Shown one piece after another: positions 43,601-56,200 of a stretch of 64,000 bases of DNA. The notes beneath the pieces are model-generated. The model made no database searches, was not told the origin of the DNA, and saw only the letters and a program-made list of their open reading frames with translations. Source of the stretch: Panicum virgatum (taxonomy: Eukaryota > Streptophyta > Magnoliopsida > Poales > Poaceae); NCBI RefSeq assembly GCF_016808335.1, contig NC_053144.1, positions 18,584,403 to 18,648,402 of the forward strand. Reading direction: 5' to 3'. Every line of letters begins with the position of its first letter. The first letter of the stretch is position 1. Made by a program: the position numbers and the translations under genes.

Positions 43601-46600
43601 TGATCAAGAAGTATCAGAGAGAAATATCCTCTCTAAAGCAAGAACTCGATCAGCTAAGGAGAGGAATGATTGGCGGTGCTAGTCAGGAAGAAATTATGAG
43701 TTTACGTCAGCAGGTATGTTCTGTTTCCTTGATAGAACTGTGCTTTAACATTGTTCTATGCTCCTTGAAAATTGACTCTGTAGAATAATCATTGTGTTGG
43801 TAAGTTGATAAATGCTTGAAAGTACCTTTCTTCCTTCCTTTCCTTTTAGTTGGAGGAGGGTCAGGTAAAGATGCAGTCCCGTCTGGAGGAGGAAGAGGAA
43901 GCGAAAGCTGCTCTAATGAGCAGGATACAACGTCTGACCAAATTAATACTTGTTTCCACAAAAAACAATATTCCAGCCTTGACAGATAGTCATCAGCGAC
44001 ACAATTCTGCCAGTGAGCAAGATGTAAGTATTAATTGCTAAACTATTGTACATTTGCATATATAGTCTTCCTTGATGCTTCTGCTTGCTTTTTTTTCTTC
44101 TTCTTCTTCTTCTGGAAATATGAATTATCTCTGTATTTCAGAAGTTAAGCACTTCACAAGATAGTTCGATGCCTGTTCAAAATGAAGGCACCACAAAAGA
44201 CCCCCTATCATCTGCTTTGCCAGACTCATTGGATGAGATCAATCAATTAAGATCTGCCAGTGGGGAGCACTCTTCAATTACTGGTTCTGCACCAGATTCA
44301 ATGCAGGTAGGTCAACTGCCCATTCTGCCAATGTTTTTACAACAACAACAACAACATAGCCTTTTTTCCCAAGCAAGTTGGGGTAGGCTAGAGATGAAAC
44401 CCGAAAGAAATAAGTTCAAAGTTCAGTCACATTGATAGCTAGTCTCCAAGCGCTCCTATCCAAAGCTATCTTTTTAGAGATATTCCAATCCTTAAGGTCT
44501 CTCTTAACCGACTCATCCCACGTCAGTTTAGGTCTACCTTTACCCCTCTTTACATTATCGACCCGCTCAAGAACCTCATTACGCACCGGCGCCTCAGGAG
44601 GCCTTCGTTGGACATGTCCAAACCATCTCAGCCGATGCTGGATAAGTTTCTCCTCAATTGGTGCCACCCCGACCCTATCCCTAATAACTTCGTTCCGGAC
44701 TCTATCCCTCCTTGTGTGCCCGCAAAACCACCGCAACATCCGCATCTCTGCTACACTCAGTTGCTGGACATGTCGCCTTTTTGTAGGCCAACATTCAGCA
44801 CCGTATAACATCGCCGGACGAATTGCTGTCCTATAAAATTTGCCTTTTAGCTTTTGTGGCACCCTCTTGTATTCTGCCAATGTTTTTGATAAAAAAAATT
44901 CCTAATTTGTAAGGTGTTTTCTATTGTTATTTTGGATGTTAGTAGTTGACAATGCACGGGATCACCACTGTGCAATGGGGGTAAGATGACATGGTTTAAA
45001 GGTTATTGCAAATTTGAATTGTGACAGGGGAGAAAGACTTTTGGTAGATACATAATTTATTCTTGCTAAATTAACGATTATTAATCAAGTGAGAAACAGC
45101 TTCCAAGTGAAACAATTAAGAATCCCTTTTACAGGTGGACAGGCCACCTTGACTCAACTAAGAAACAATTTCTAAGTGAACGAGTTTTTTTTAACTCTGA
45201 ATTCTTAACTTGTAATATACAATATGTGGCTGATTATTTATGGGTAGGAAAGAATATCTGTTCCTGATGCAATTCTTCCATTATAAATTTATCTCTATTG
45301 GTTGGACCATCTGGAATATTCAGTGGCATCTGTAAAATTTGGCTGTTCATGAAAGACAATCAATAGACAGAACAATCATGCTAAATTGGACTTTATTCTA
45401 CACTGAGCAGGCTTTTTTTGCCTTATTATAATAACAACAACAACATAGCTTTTTTTCCCCAAGCAAGTTGGGGTAGGCTAGAGATGAAAACCGAAAGAAA
45501 TAAGTTAAGATTCAGGCACATTGATAGCTAGTCTCCAAGCGCTCCTATCCAAAGCTATCTCTTTAGAGATATTCCAATCCTTAAGGTCTCTCTTAACCGA
45601 CTCATCCCACGTCAGTTTAGGTCTACCTCTACCCCTCTTTACATTGTCGACCCGCTCAAGAACCTCATTACGCACCGGTGCCTCAGGAGTCCTTCGGTGG
45701 ACATGTCCAAACCATCTCAGCCGATGCTGGGTAAGTTTCTCCTCAATTGGTGCCACTCCGACCCTATCCCGAATAACTTCGTTCCGGACTCTATCCCTCC
45801 TTGTGTGCCCGCAAAACCACCGCAACATCCGCATCTCTGCTACACTCAGTTATTGGACATGTCGCCTTTTTGTAGGCCAACATTCAGCACCGTATAGCAT
45901 CGCCGGACGAATTGCTGTCCTATAGAATTTGCCTTTTAGCTTTTGTGGCACCCTCTTGTCACAAAGGATGCCAGAAGCTTGCCGCCATTTCAACCAGCCA
46001 GCTGAAATTCTAGGGTAAAGTCCATTTTTGGCCATCCAACTCTTGCCTGAGTTTGATTTTGGCCATCCAACTCCAAAACCGGGTAGCCTTGACCATCCAA
46101 CTCTCAAAACCGGTCACATTTGGCCATTCTGGTGGTTTTGAGTGTGGTTTTGCTGACGTGGACGCCACATGGCTATGGGCCCACCTGTCAGCCCTCCTCT
46201 CCCCCTTCTCTCTCTTTCTTCTCTCCTCTCCCTCACCCTCCCCTGTTCTGTGCCGCGGCAGAGGCCGCCGGCACAGGTGGCCGGCGATGCCTGACGGCCA
46301 GGCCACGCCAAGGACGACGCCCCGACCAGCCTGCGCCCGCCACCGCCCCGTCCCATCCCATCGCCTCGGCCACGTCTCGGCCATGCGCGAGCCCTCCCGG
46401 CGCGCCGCACGCGGCCTTGCCGGCCACCACGACGAGCGTTGCGCCCTTCACCCCGCGCCCTCCCCTACCCAGCTCTCCCCTCCCTCACTTGCTTCGCGTC
46501 GACGCCTCCCGCTTCCCTCTCCACTCCTCTTCCCTCCCAGAGCCAAGCCGAGTTCCTCTCGGAGCCCAAAACGGCGCCGCTGCCGCTAGGCTGCCGCGGG

Positions 46601-49600
46601 AGTAGTGTCCGGCCAGCGAGCGAGCGCGGCGGCCGGCGGGGGTAGGCGGCCAGGAGGCTAGTGGAGCTGGCCAAGGGCACGGTGAAGCTCACCGGCCAAG
46701 CTCAGCGTGGGGAGCGGCGGCGAGGAGGCGGGTCGACGACGTCCAGCGGCGGTGGCGATGGAGCTCCGCTGAGGACGACCTGCGGTAGGGGAATCGACCG
46801 GGTGAGGACTGGAATCGGGCGAGGAGAGGACGGGGAAGCTCCCTGCACAAGAAATTGAAGGGAACCTCACCGGAGACGACAAATTGAGGGCGGCCGGCGG
46901 TGGGGGAGAAGGTTGCGCCGCCCCCGCCCCCTGCTCTCCCGGGATCGATGGCGGCATAGAGGAGCAGGGAGGCCCGCGGGGCGAGCAGGGGCAGGGACGC
47001 ATGGACGGCACCCCGAGGTCCTTGAGGAACGCGCGGGAAGGCGAGCGGGCGGCCCCTCCGAGCGACGGCGGCGAGTGCGGGCGGCGGCGACGGGGCAGCC
47101 TCGAGCTCAGGCCATGGCCGGGGCTCGGCGCGTGGCAGCGGCCTGCCCTGCCAGCACCGCTCGAGCTCCGCCGCGGGCCCGCACCGCCGGCCTGGCGAGC
47201 TGGAGAGGCGCGCGGGGGTAGGGCGGCGGCTGATGCAGGGTGAGAGGAGGGGGAGAGGAGAGAAGAAAGAGAGAAGGGGGAGAGAAGGGCTGACAGGTGG
47301 GCCCCACCGCCATGTGGCGTCCACGTCAGCAAAACCACAATCAAAACCACTAGGATGGCCAAATGTGACCGGTTTTGAGAATTGGATGGTCAAGAATACC
47401 CGGTTTTGGAGTTGGATGGCCAAAATCAAACTCGGGCAAGAGTTGGATGGCCAAAAATAGACTTTACTCGAAATTCTATGCCTAACATCTTCATCAATGT
47501 CGCCATCCTTTTGTAGCACCGATCCTAAATACCGAAAAGTATCCTTCTGGACCACCACTTGTCCATCTAGACTAACGTCTCCCCCCTCATGCCTAGTCGC
47601 GCTGAAATCGCACATCATGTACTCGGTCTTGGTCCTACTAAGTCTGAACCCTTTCGACTCTAACGTGCGTCTCCACAGCTCTAACTTCCTATTAACCCCT
47701 GCCCTACTCTCGTCAACTAGCACCACATCATCAGCAAAGAGCATACACCAAGGGATCTCACCTTGTATATCCCTTGTGACCTCATCCATCACTAAAGCAA
47801 ATAAATAAGGGCTCAATGCTGATCCCTGGTGTAGGCCTATGTTAATAGAAAAGTCAGTGGTGTTGTCATCACATGTCCGGACAAATATCGTCGCATCCTA
47901 GTACATATCCTTAATGAGGGTAATGTACTTAGTTGTGACTTTGTGCTTCTCCAAGGCCCACCACATGACATTTCTCGGTACTTTGTCATATGCCTTCTCA
48001 AGGTCAATGAACCATGTGCAAGTCCTTCTTCTGTTCCCTATATCTCTCCATCAATTGTCGTATTAAGAAAATCGCCTCCATGGTTGACCTTCCAGGCATG
48101 AACCCAAATTGGTTTTGGGTCACACTTGTCACTCTTCTTAGGCGATGCTCGATAACCCTCTCCCAAAGCTTCATCGTATGGCTCATCAGCTTAATCCCAC
48201 GGTAGTTAGTACAACTTTGAAAATCACCCTTGTTTTTGAAGATAGGTACTAATATACTTCTCCTCCATTCTTCCGGCATCTTGTTTGACCGAAAAATGAG
48301 ATTAAAAAGCTTAGTTAACCATACCATTGCTCTATCTCCTAGGCATCTCCACACCTCAATGGGGATACCAACAGGGCCCATCGATTTACCTCCCTTCATC
48401 CTTTTCAAAGCCTCCCCGATCTCTACCTCCTGAATTCTCCTCACAAAACGTCTGTTGGTATCGTCAAAAGAGTCATCTAACTCAAGGGTAGGGCCCTCAC
48501 TCTCCCCATTGAACAACTTGTCGAAGTACTCTCTCCATCTATCTATGATCTCCTCATCCTTCACTAGCAGTCGATCTGTCCCATCCTTAATGCATTTGAT
48601 TTGGTTGATGTCCCTTGTCTTCCGCTCGCGGATCCTAGCCATCCTATAAATGTCCTTCTCCCCTTCTTTCGTGCCTAGCCGCTGATACATGTCATCATAC
48701 GCCTTACCCTTTGCTACATTCACAGCTCGCTTTGCAACCCTCTTCGCTAATTTATAGCCCTCGATTTTTTGCCTTATTATTGGTTATAATTTATTGTGCT
48801 TGGCATATCAGGCGGGTTTCACGGCATCAGATCAAATGGATCTACTAATTGAGCAAATAAAGATGCTCGCTGGGGAGGTTGCATTTGGTACCAGTTCGCT
48901 GAAAAGATTAATCGAACAATCAATAGATGACCCTGAAGGGACAAAGGACCAGGTATTCCCCTTACTGTTTATCATTTTTTTTACCGTTTCTTCAGTATCA
49001 ATCTTGTTCCATTTGAGGACGTAGCAGTGATTATGGGTACAGTATATGTTACTTCTGGAAAGAAATTAATAGCTGGACAAATAGGAAAGCACGTGAAACT
49101 TGGAAGCAGCAAGCAGATGTAAAGCCTGAGAATTAGCTGTTTACTGTTCGCATGCATGACATGCAAGATAACATTCCCCGCAGCTGGGTTCTGCAATCTA
49201 TTTTTATATACATTGTATAGTTGCTCATAATATTGACATACATCTTTATAACAGATAGAAAATTTAGAACGTGAAATCCAGCAAAAGAGAAGGCACATGC
49301 GATCCCTGGAACAACAAATCATGGAAAGTGGTGAGGCATCAGTTGCTAATGCTTCCATGGTGGATATGCAGCAGGTAATACATCCAGCATCTGGTATTCC
49401 CTCTTAATTGTTTCATTTGTTCTCCTTCTGTACTAACATGTTTTCTTTTGTGAAAACAGACTATTTCAAAACTGACAGCTCAATGCAGTGAGAAGGCTTT
49501 TGAGTTAGAGGTGATCTTTTTGAACTTCTACCGCGATTTCTATCAGACTCAATTACCCGGAATGGTTTTTTAACAATTGTCTTGTGTTTTGAGACAGTTA

Positions 49601-51585
49601 AAATCAGCCGATAATCGTGTCCTTCAGGAGCAGCTACAGCAGAAGGTTCTCTCTCTCTCTCTCAATATTATTATTTCACTTTAAAATCTTCAGGTTGGCA
49701 AAAGTTTAATCCAAAAGTTTTGCTAATTGCAGAATGCGGAAATCAATGATTTACAAGAAAAAGTTCTTCGCCTTGAGCAACAACTCTCAGTAAAGGCTGA
49801 CAGACCCCCTGAGCAGGAGACAAATTACATAAAGCAGGAGAATAATTACTCACAGCAGGAGACTATTGATTTGAAATCTAAACTTCAGTCCAAGGTTCTC
49901 TTACTGATCCTTGCATTATCTGTTTTCTTTCAACTGAATTTCTTTCCATGTATTTTAGTGACCTCTTTTGCAGTTTTTTTCATTCTGTATTTTGGCATTC
50001 TTGCACAGTATACCTACCTGTATAATTTGCGGCAGTCTTCATTCTTCAATATAGAATAGCCATGATTAAGATTACTGACCACTATAGATCATCGCTCATC
50101 TTTCACCAAATTTCCTGCTTCACCCTTCCTGTGATTCTAGTAGATAGAAATTCTACGCATGTTCCTTAGATGACTGTAGGCTACTGCATCCTATTTATGC
50201 TTGGTTTATCTTAAATTCAAGTTAACCAACTTTGCCTATGTACTTTAACAGGAAGCTGAGATCGAAAAGTTGAAATATGAGCACCTGAAAATTACTGAGG
50301 AACATCATGACTTGATCAATCAAAACCGTAAGTTAAGTGAGGAAGCTGCGTATGCAAAGGAATTGGCATCTTCAGCTGCTGTTGAACTTAAGAATTTGGC
50401 TGAAGAAGTTACAAAGCTATCTGTACTAAATTCCAAGAAAGCAAATGAGTTATTAGTTGCTCAGGAGATGGCACATTCAAGGGTTCATGCTAGAAAGGGT
50501 CGTACAACTAGTAGGGGCAGGGACGAGGTTGGGACATGGAGCCTTGATTTAGAGGACATGAAGATGGAGCTACATGCCAGAAGACAAAGGGAGGCTGCTC
50601 TGGAAGCTGCTTTGGCAGAGAAGGAGCTTCTTGAAGAGGAGTACAAGAAAAAGTTTGATGAGGCAAAGAAAAAAGAATTATCTTTGGAAAATGATCTAGC
50701 AGGCATGTGGGTTCTCGTTGCTAAGTTGAAGAGAGGGGCTTTAGGCATATCCGATTTGAACGTTGATGATCGGTCAGTTAACCTAGCTGATATAACTAAT
50801 GGCACAAAGGAAAACAAAGTTGACAAGAATTTTGCTCTAGTTGAGAAACAAATTTCAGATGATACTATGAAGTCGCTGACAGCAGAAGAACATAGAAGCC
50901 CGGAGTTTGAACCACTTCTTGTTCGTCTGAAGGTATATACATTCTTTTGTTTATACATATTTCATTAGTTTTTGAAGTAGGCTGTGCTATCAACTTGCTG
51001 TAACTTTAACTTGTCATGTAAAGCACAATGAATTATAACAAATGATAGAAGATTGGGGGCTATATACTAGATGTCTAGATCTGAACCAGTATTGGCTATC
51101 TACTTTCAGACCTAGTGGTTATATACTTGTATCTGAACCACTATTTGAATTTGCTCCATCATTGATATTGGTGGTTCAATTAGTAAACTCATTAAATCAA
51201 GTGACTGTTGCTGCTGGATTGCAATAGTGAGTGATAACTGCCACTTGCGTACCTAATAAATTCTTCTGCGCGCAGGCTAAAATTCAGGAGATGAAGGAAA
51301 AGGACTCTGACCCCTTAAGTGACAAAGATGGAAATTCACATGTCTGCAAAGTATGCTTTGAATCTGCAACCACTGCAGTATTGCTTCCTTGCCGTCACTT
51401 TTGCTGTAAGCAACTGCCTCCTATGTTAGCGAATTGCTTTCTTGCATTGAAGTAGGTGACATTTCATTCTGACTAACCGCATGGGTTTCCTCCTCTTTTC
51501 AGTGTGCAAGCCCTGCTCTCTTGCCTGTTCAGAGTGCCCTCTGTGCCGCACTAGAATCGCAGACAGGATAATCACCTTCACATGA
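37642..51585 (+). CDS. Kinesin-7 motor with C-terminal RING finger (KIN-7D/MKRP-like)
   Basis: 24 exons, 3180 nt, 1059 aa: 37642-37991, 38096-38193, 39809-39898, 40209-40261, 40563-40628, 40753-40806, 41270-41329, 41759-41837, 42492-42559, 42734-42790, 42883-42987, 43147-43251, 43390-43497, 43582-43713, 43850-44023, 44142-44306, 48812-48952, 49255-49374, 49460-49510, 49598-49645, 49733-49894, 50252-50932, 51276-51405, 51503-51585. All introns are GT-AG and phases agree throughout. The Ser/Pro-rich N-terminus (1-105) could be an organelle-targeting or disordered tail. The motor domain (about 106-431) has the P-loop [10 protein letters not shown], switch I NLFSSRSH, switch II DLAGSE and the microtubule-binding [10 protein letters not shown]. 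Long coiled coils follow. A C3HC4 RING (CKVC...CRHFC...CPLC, about 1013-1050) ends the protein. This layout is that of plant KIN-7 members known as MKRP/KIN-7D. It is an ATP-driven microtubule motor, with ubiquitin-ligase activity possible from the RING. Intron 16 holds several transposons. Confidence 0.93.
38194..39808. other. Kinesin intron 2
   Basis: 1.6 kb, A/T-rich, no transposon ends or coding domain recognised. Confidence 0.6.
42293..42330 (+). repeat. G-run array in kinesin intron 8 (possible G-quadruplex)
   Basis: At least six runs of three to six G separated by single T, on the coding strand, hence also in the pre-mRNA. The motif satisfies the usual G3+N1-7 quadruplex rule many times over. 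Confidence 0.75.
44339..44870 (-). mobile_element. RTE-clade non-LTR retrotransposon, 5'-truncated copy A
   Basis: 532 bp carrying only the C-terminal end of the RTE ORF on the minus strand ([17 protein letters not shown] and [14 protein letters not shown] motifs) and a tail of repeated TTG ending the element. It is flanked by a perfect 17-bp duplication, ATTCTGCCAATGTTTTT, at 44322-44338 and 44871-44887. The (TTG)n tail instead of poly-A and this C-terminal motif point to the RTE clade rather than L1. Confidence 0.88.
45430..48764 (-). mobile_element. RTE-clade non-LTR retrotransposon, 5'-truncated copy B
   Basis: 3335 bp, of which 1466 bp are an inserted Mutator-like element with its duplication. 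It is flanked by a perfect 16-bp duplication, TTTTTTGCCTTATTAT (45414-45429 and 48765-48780). On the minus strand from 48723 it encodes the reverse transcriptase fingers ([35 protein letters not shown]) and, after a stop near 48003 and disrupted sequence, the catalytic FADD motif (about 47745). Then follow the C-terminal RTE motifs at 46000-45505. The endonuclease domain is lost. Copy A shares its C-terminal part and tail. Confidence 0.9.
46013..47469. mobile_element. Mutator-like element with long inverted repeats inside RTE copy B (Pack-MULE candidate)
   Basis: 1457 bp with terminal inverted repeats of about 225 bp (46013-46238 and 47243-47469), about 90% identical by eye, beginning GGGTAAAGTCCATTT and GAGTAAAGTCTATTT. 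It is flanked by a perfect 9-bp duplication, GAAATTCTA, at 46004-46012 and 47470-47478. No transposase. The 1-kb interior is very GC-rich and has long open frames on both strands (for example minus 47362-46658, 234 codons) of Pro/Ser/Ala-rich composition. No family is recognised. Captured host gene pieces are plausible but unproven. Confidence 0.88.
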
Positions 51586-51603
51586 ATCGCGTGCTAGCTT
51601 CAG

Positions 51604-51686
51604 GTACCAAGCACTTCACTACCTGCACGTTGGTTCTCATACTAGTCTGTGTGTTTTCCTAACGGTAAGCTTTGTCTCTCTTGCAG
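51604..51686 (+). other. Probable 3' UTR intron of the kinesin gene
   Basis: TTCAG|GTACCA at 51604 and CTCTTGCAG ending at 51686 form a canonical pair only 18 nt after the stop codon. At that distance the junction should not trigger decay of the mRNA. Confidence 0.5.
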
Positions 51687-52805
51687 GTGGTTCTGAAGCA
51701 CCCGTTCTCTTGTAAAATCCTCAGGGTATATGTTTCTCTTTTTGTCCTTGTAGCAAAGAAGGTGCCTTTTATGTTCCTTCTGTGTTGTATCGCCATTCTT
51801 TCGATTACCCTATAGCTTTAGCTTTCGTTCTTTTGTTGTGCCGAGGAGTTACAAAATGATGACTTCTCGCTCTGCAAATATGTATAGAATATGCGACTCG
51901 ACATAGTAACACATTTTTGTTTTTGCTCCATGAAGGAAAGTAGTCAACAACCTGATGAATGATGTCATGTGTGTACATGCTGATACCGCTTCTTGTCTTT
52001 TTTTTTTTTTGGATTGGGCTGCACAGTTCGGCCTGTAATGTATATATGCTGACCTTTTTAGGATGTGCCAAATCCGTGGACTGGGAGTTATGAAATTTTG
52101 CGATGTTGGTGGGCCAATAATTCAGCTCATGCTGATCAACACGAATTGTCGTGTCCAGCCCGCTATGGCGGCAAGTCCCCTCCAGCCTTTATCAAAAAAA
52201 AAAAAAAAACTCCTCCAGCCGGCGTACCATCATCATTGCCATAGTGCCATGTGATTGTGCTGTCTAGATCGTTGGTTGCACCTGCTATATTTCTGCCTAA
52301 TGAACCAGCTGTGAGCTAACAACGTCGTAAAGTTTTGTAGGGTGTGTATCCCTACAAAAAGAAAAAGGAGGGAGTATAAACATATGTGATGGATTCATCC
52401 CACTAAAATCACGGGCTAAACTCATGACGGGCCATTTAGGAAGAGGTGATTTCTCAAACTAAACACCCATTAATTTCTGATATGTTCTTTGCCTTGGACA
52501 AAGATCAAGACACAATGTGGTCTTTGTTATGGCAGCACATGAATGGTGTGATGTGTTACCTAGAAAGCCGACCGCTAGGGATATAAGTTTGGGTTTTGGA
52601 TTGATCTAAAACTTTTCTGATCTGACTAATCTGGAATTTCAAAGCGGATGAAGTAATTTAGTAAACCGTAGTAACTGTTGTGTATCCATTTCAAATGCCC
52701 CAGGAGGCCAGGAATGATCATAGAGCCTCATGATCATACGAGCAACGTCTATACACCGTAGCGTGTGTCGGTGTGCAGTTGCAGAAACAGCCGGAGTTGA
52801 GAACT
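51687..52805. other. Kinesin 3' UTR and intergenic spacer
   Basis: The 3' UTR probably ends somewhere before 52060. An A run lies at 52194-52210. Sequence at 52350-52470 resembles one end of a Tourist-like MITE (AAACTAAACACCC near 52460). No gene is seen. Confidence 0.4.
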
Positions 52806-53056
52806 GCTTCCTCTGTCTAAAAACAATATAAATCTCGCTTTTCGAGAAATCAAACAATTTTAAGTTTGATTAAATTTATATAAAATAGTATTAATATTTG
52901 TGTTATAATATAAGTATCTTTAAATTAATCATTTAATATATTTCTACACTACATTTATTCGGATATACAAATATTAGTAATTTTTTTATAAATTTGATCA
53001 CAATTAAAATTATTTGATTCCTAAAAAAACGAAATTTAGAATTTTTTTGAGAGTAT
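52806..53056. mobile_element. Stowaway/mariner-like MITE upstream of SH3P2
   Basis: The left end TTCCTCTGTCTAAAAACA and the right end TTTTTTTGAGAGTATTT recall worn Stowaway termini (CTCCCTCCGT... / ...GGAGGGAGTA). The interior is an A/T-rich near-palindrome. It sits just upstream of the SH3P2 leader. Confidence 0.5.
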
Positions 53057-53283
53057 TTGGCAGTACCCACCTCCGGTTGCGGACTGCCCGTCATCTCAGC
53101 CGCCCGAACGTTGCCGATTCCAACAAACAGAAAAGGAGAAAGGAAAGGGAACAGAAGAACGCCGGAGCGGGAGCCTGACGCCACCTCCTCCGTCCTCCCT
53201 CCCTCCTCCCCGATTCAGATCTCTCCTCGGCTCGCCTCCGTCCCCCTCTCGATCGGCAGCGGCGCCGGAGAGGGCGGCGCCCA

Positions 53284-56200
53284 ATGGAGGCCATCCGGAA
53301 GCAGGCCTCCAAGCTCCGGGAGCAGGTCGCCCGGCAGCAGCAGGTGAGCGCACCCCCCCCCCACCCCCCCCCCCCCCCGCCCCCGATCTCCGCCGTCCTC
53401 CCCGGCCGCGGGCTCGCACCGCCCGCACGCCCACGAGATCCGGTCGCCGTCGCCGGTCGGAGTTGCTGTTGGTGACTGACTGATGATGGCGCCCCCTCCG
53501 CGCTCGCGGCCGCGTCCTGTTTCGCAGGCGGTGATGAAGCAGTTCGGGGGCGGGTACGGCGCGGACGGCGCCTTCGCGGACGAGGCCGAGGCGCAGCAGC
53601 ACTCCAAGCTCGAGAAGCTCTACATCTCCACGCGCGCCGCCAAGGTAAATGGTGGACGATTCCCTCATCACGGTCCTCTCTTGGTTTCATTCATACTACC
53701 ATAGCTCCGTGGAGGCTCTGCTTACATAATGCGTTGCGTTTTCGTTTTCCTCCCAGCACTTCCAAAGGGATATAGTCCGCGGCGTCGAGGGTTACATCGT
53801 CACGGGGTCGAAGCAAGTCGAAATCGGTAAGCAGCTGGATTGCCGTCTCTCATTCGGTGAACCCGGAATTTGAATTTTGGAACGGGGAAAGTAATGTGCT
53901 TTGTGGCGTGTAGGGAACAAGTTGTGTGAGGACGGTAAGAAGTATGGCACTGAGAACACTTGTACCAGTGGAAGCACGCTGTCGAAGGCAGCATTGAGTT
54001 TCGCCAAGGCACGATCCATGATGGAAAAGGAAAGGGGTAACCTGCTGAAAGCCCTGGGCACGCAGGTATGAACCATTGTTTGCTTTTATACCGGTAACGT
54101 ATCAGTCTGGATATGTGGGATTATGGAATACGAGCAACTGGTGCGTTGTGTGTTATGCTTGCAATAGTTTTAAATTTATTGCATCAGACTTGGGAATTGG
54201 CACAAGTATTTGATGCACGGCAGTTTCCGTTGGACTAATTGTCAGTTAGCACAGGATAGAACACTATCATTTCCCTTATTCTTGTCTTTGTGCTGTACTG
54301 ATAGTATAGAATGCATGTTAGGGTAGTTTTTGATATTTAAATCGCCATTATTCATCTTATATGTAACTAGAACAAGCAACAGTCAAGTATTAAGTGTACT
54401 GAAACTCCCATTTCATAACATTTTCTTAATTTCTTATTCTTATGTTAAATGAAAGTCCAACAAAACAGAAGATAGGACTGTAGGAAAAAGTGGAAATCGG
54501 CTGTGCATGGGTCTAGGTATGTTGATTTACCCTTAGCAATTAACTGTAGCTGGTTGATACTGAGAATAGTGGCTTGTGAAGTTGCTTTTTTAACTTGTGT
54601 TTTCTATTGATGTTCTTTCTTTTTTTGAACTTCTCATCTCTTACCTGTCTAAATGGGTAATTCCCTCTTGCAAACTATTAACTTCCTTGTTTGACATGAG
54701 TGCCATAATGCTCTTACATATTTTGTACATTTGTCTTGAAATCAAACCTAGACAAAGCTTTGTGTAAGTAACGTGAACTACCATCAGGTTGCAGAACCAC
54801 TGAGGGCTATGGTTATGGGAGCTCCTTTGGAGGATGCTCGCCACCTTGCCCAAAGATACGACAGAATGCGTCAAGAAGCTGAAGCGCAGGTAACTTCACT
54901 ATGTGTCTGATTTACGTTTGACTTTAGTCTTTGTATCTTGCTATTAACAAGAAACCACATCCACTGTCACCTTTGCTTTTGGTATCAAGCAATCTTTACA
55001 CCAATTCTTACTATCGAAATATATATTACATGTTAAAATGTCATAGCAAGAACTATTTTAGTACACCTCAGATACGAATAATGTAGTGATAAAACTTTTT
55101 CGAATCAAGACATGCAATTTTAGGCATTGTTCAGAATCTTCTTTGTTTTATGTTTATTCCTATTCCACATCACTTTGTCAGTCACACTACCCATTTTGCT
55201 CACAACACTTTCTAATATTTGCACTGTAACTTGAAATCACTTAGGCATGCTATACTGTTCCTTTTTGGGGAATTTTCAGAACCTTCCTTCCATTTGTTGT
55301 CCCTGAAAAAACTAAAAATTTTCTTGGATTTTTGTAGGCTATTGAAGTTTCGAAGCGCCAAATGAAATTAAGAGAGGCATCTGGAAATGGTGATATGATT
55401 TCAAGGCTAGAGGCAGCTGAGACAAAGCTGCAGGAGTTGAAATCAAATATGGGGGTTTTGGGCAAAGAAGCTGTTGCAGCAATGACTGCTGTTGAAGCTC
55501 AACAGCAAAGGCTGACATTGCAGCGACTTATTGCATTGGTACATTCTTTGTACTGTTCTGTTTTTTGGGTGGTCGTTTACTATTTTCTTGTAAGTCTTGA
55601 GCTTTGCTATTGTGTCTCATTACATTCGTTGACTGAACTGAAGGTTGAATCTGAAAGAAATTACCACCAAAGGGTCCTACAAATTCTTGATCAGCTTGAA
55701 AGAGAGGTACTGATAGTTTCACATTACTTCCTTACCATGCTTGTATTAAAGAAACTTCATGTCTTCAACAAAAATCCCTTTGTTTCTGGTAATCCTGATG
55801 AAGCACTCTTATTTTCTAGATGGTATCTGAGCGCCAAAGAATTGAAGGAGCACCTCCTCCGGTTGTTGAAAGTTCCATGCCACCTCCACCTGCATATGAA
55901 GAAGTCAATGGTATATTCATGAGGAACACTGTTGCAGAATTGGTCGAGACTGTGGAGTACTTCTTGGCCGAGGTAACTTGCTTCATCACATTGCACAAGT
56001 TTTTTAGCTGCTAACCATATCATGATAAATTGATAATCTTACTATATTTGGTCATTTTTCTTTTATAGGCCATCCAATCATATCGAGCTGAGAGCGACAC
56101 CGAGCTCAACCTTGCAGCTGGTGACTACATAGTGGTCCGAAAGGTAGTGCTTTCTCAGAGTAACAGTACTTGCTCCTTAGCTTAGCCAAGTGTACCGACC

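Noticed and set aside
46689..47816. 375-codon minus-strand frame as a single gene
   Set aside because: It crosses the RTE/Mutator junction at 47469-47478; its first part is reverse transcriptase and the rest is Mutator DNA, so it is a chimera of two transposons.
44339..48764. L1-type LINE
   Set aside because: The TTG-repeat tail without poly-A and the C-terminal [16 protein letters not shown] motif fit the RTE clade better.
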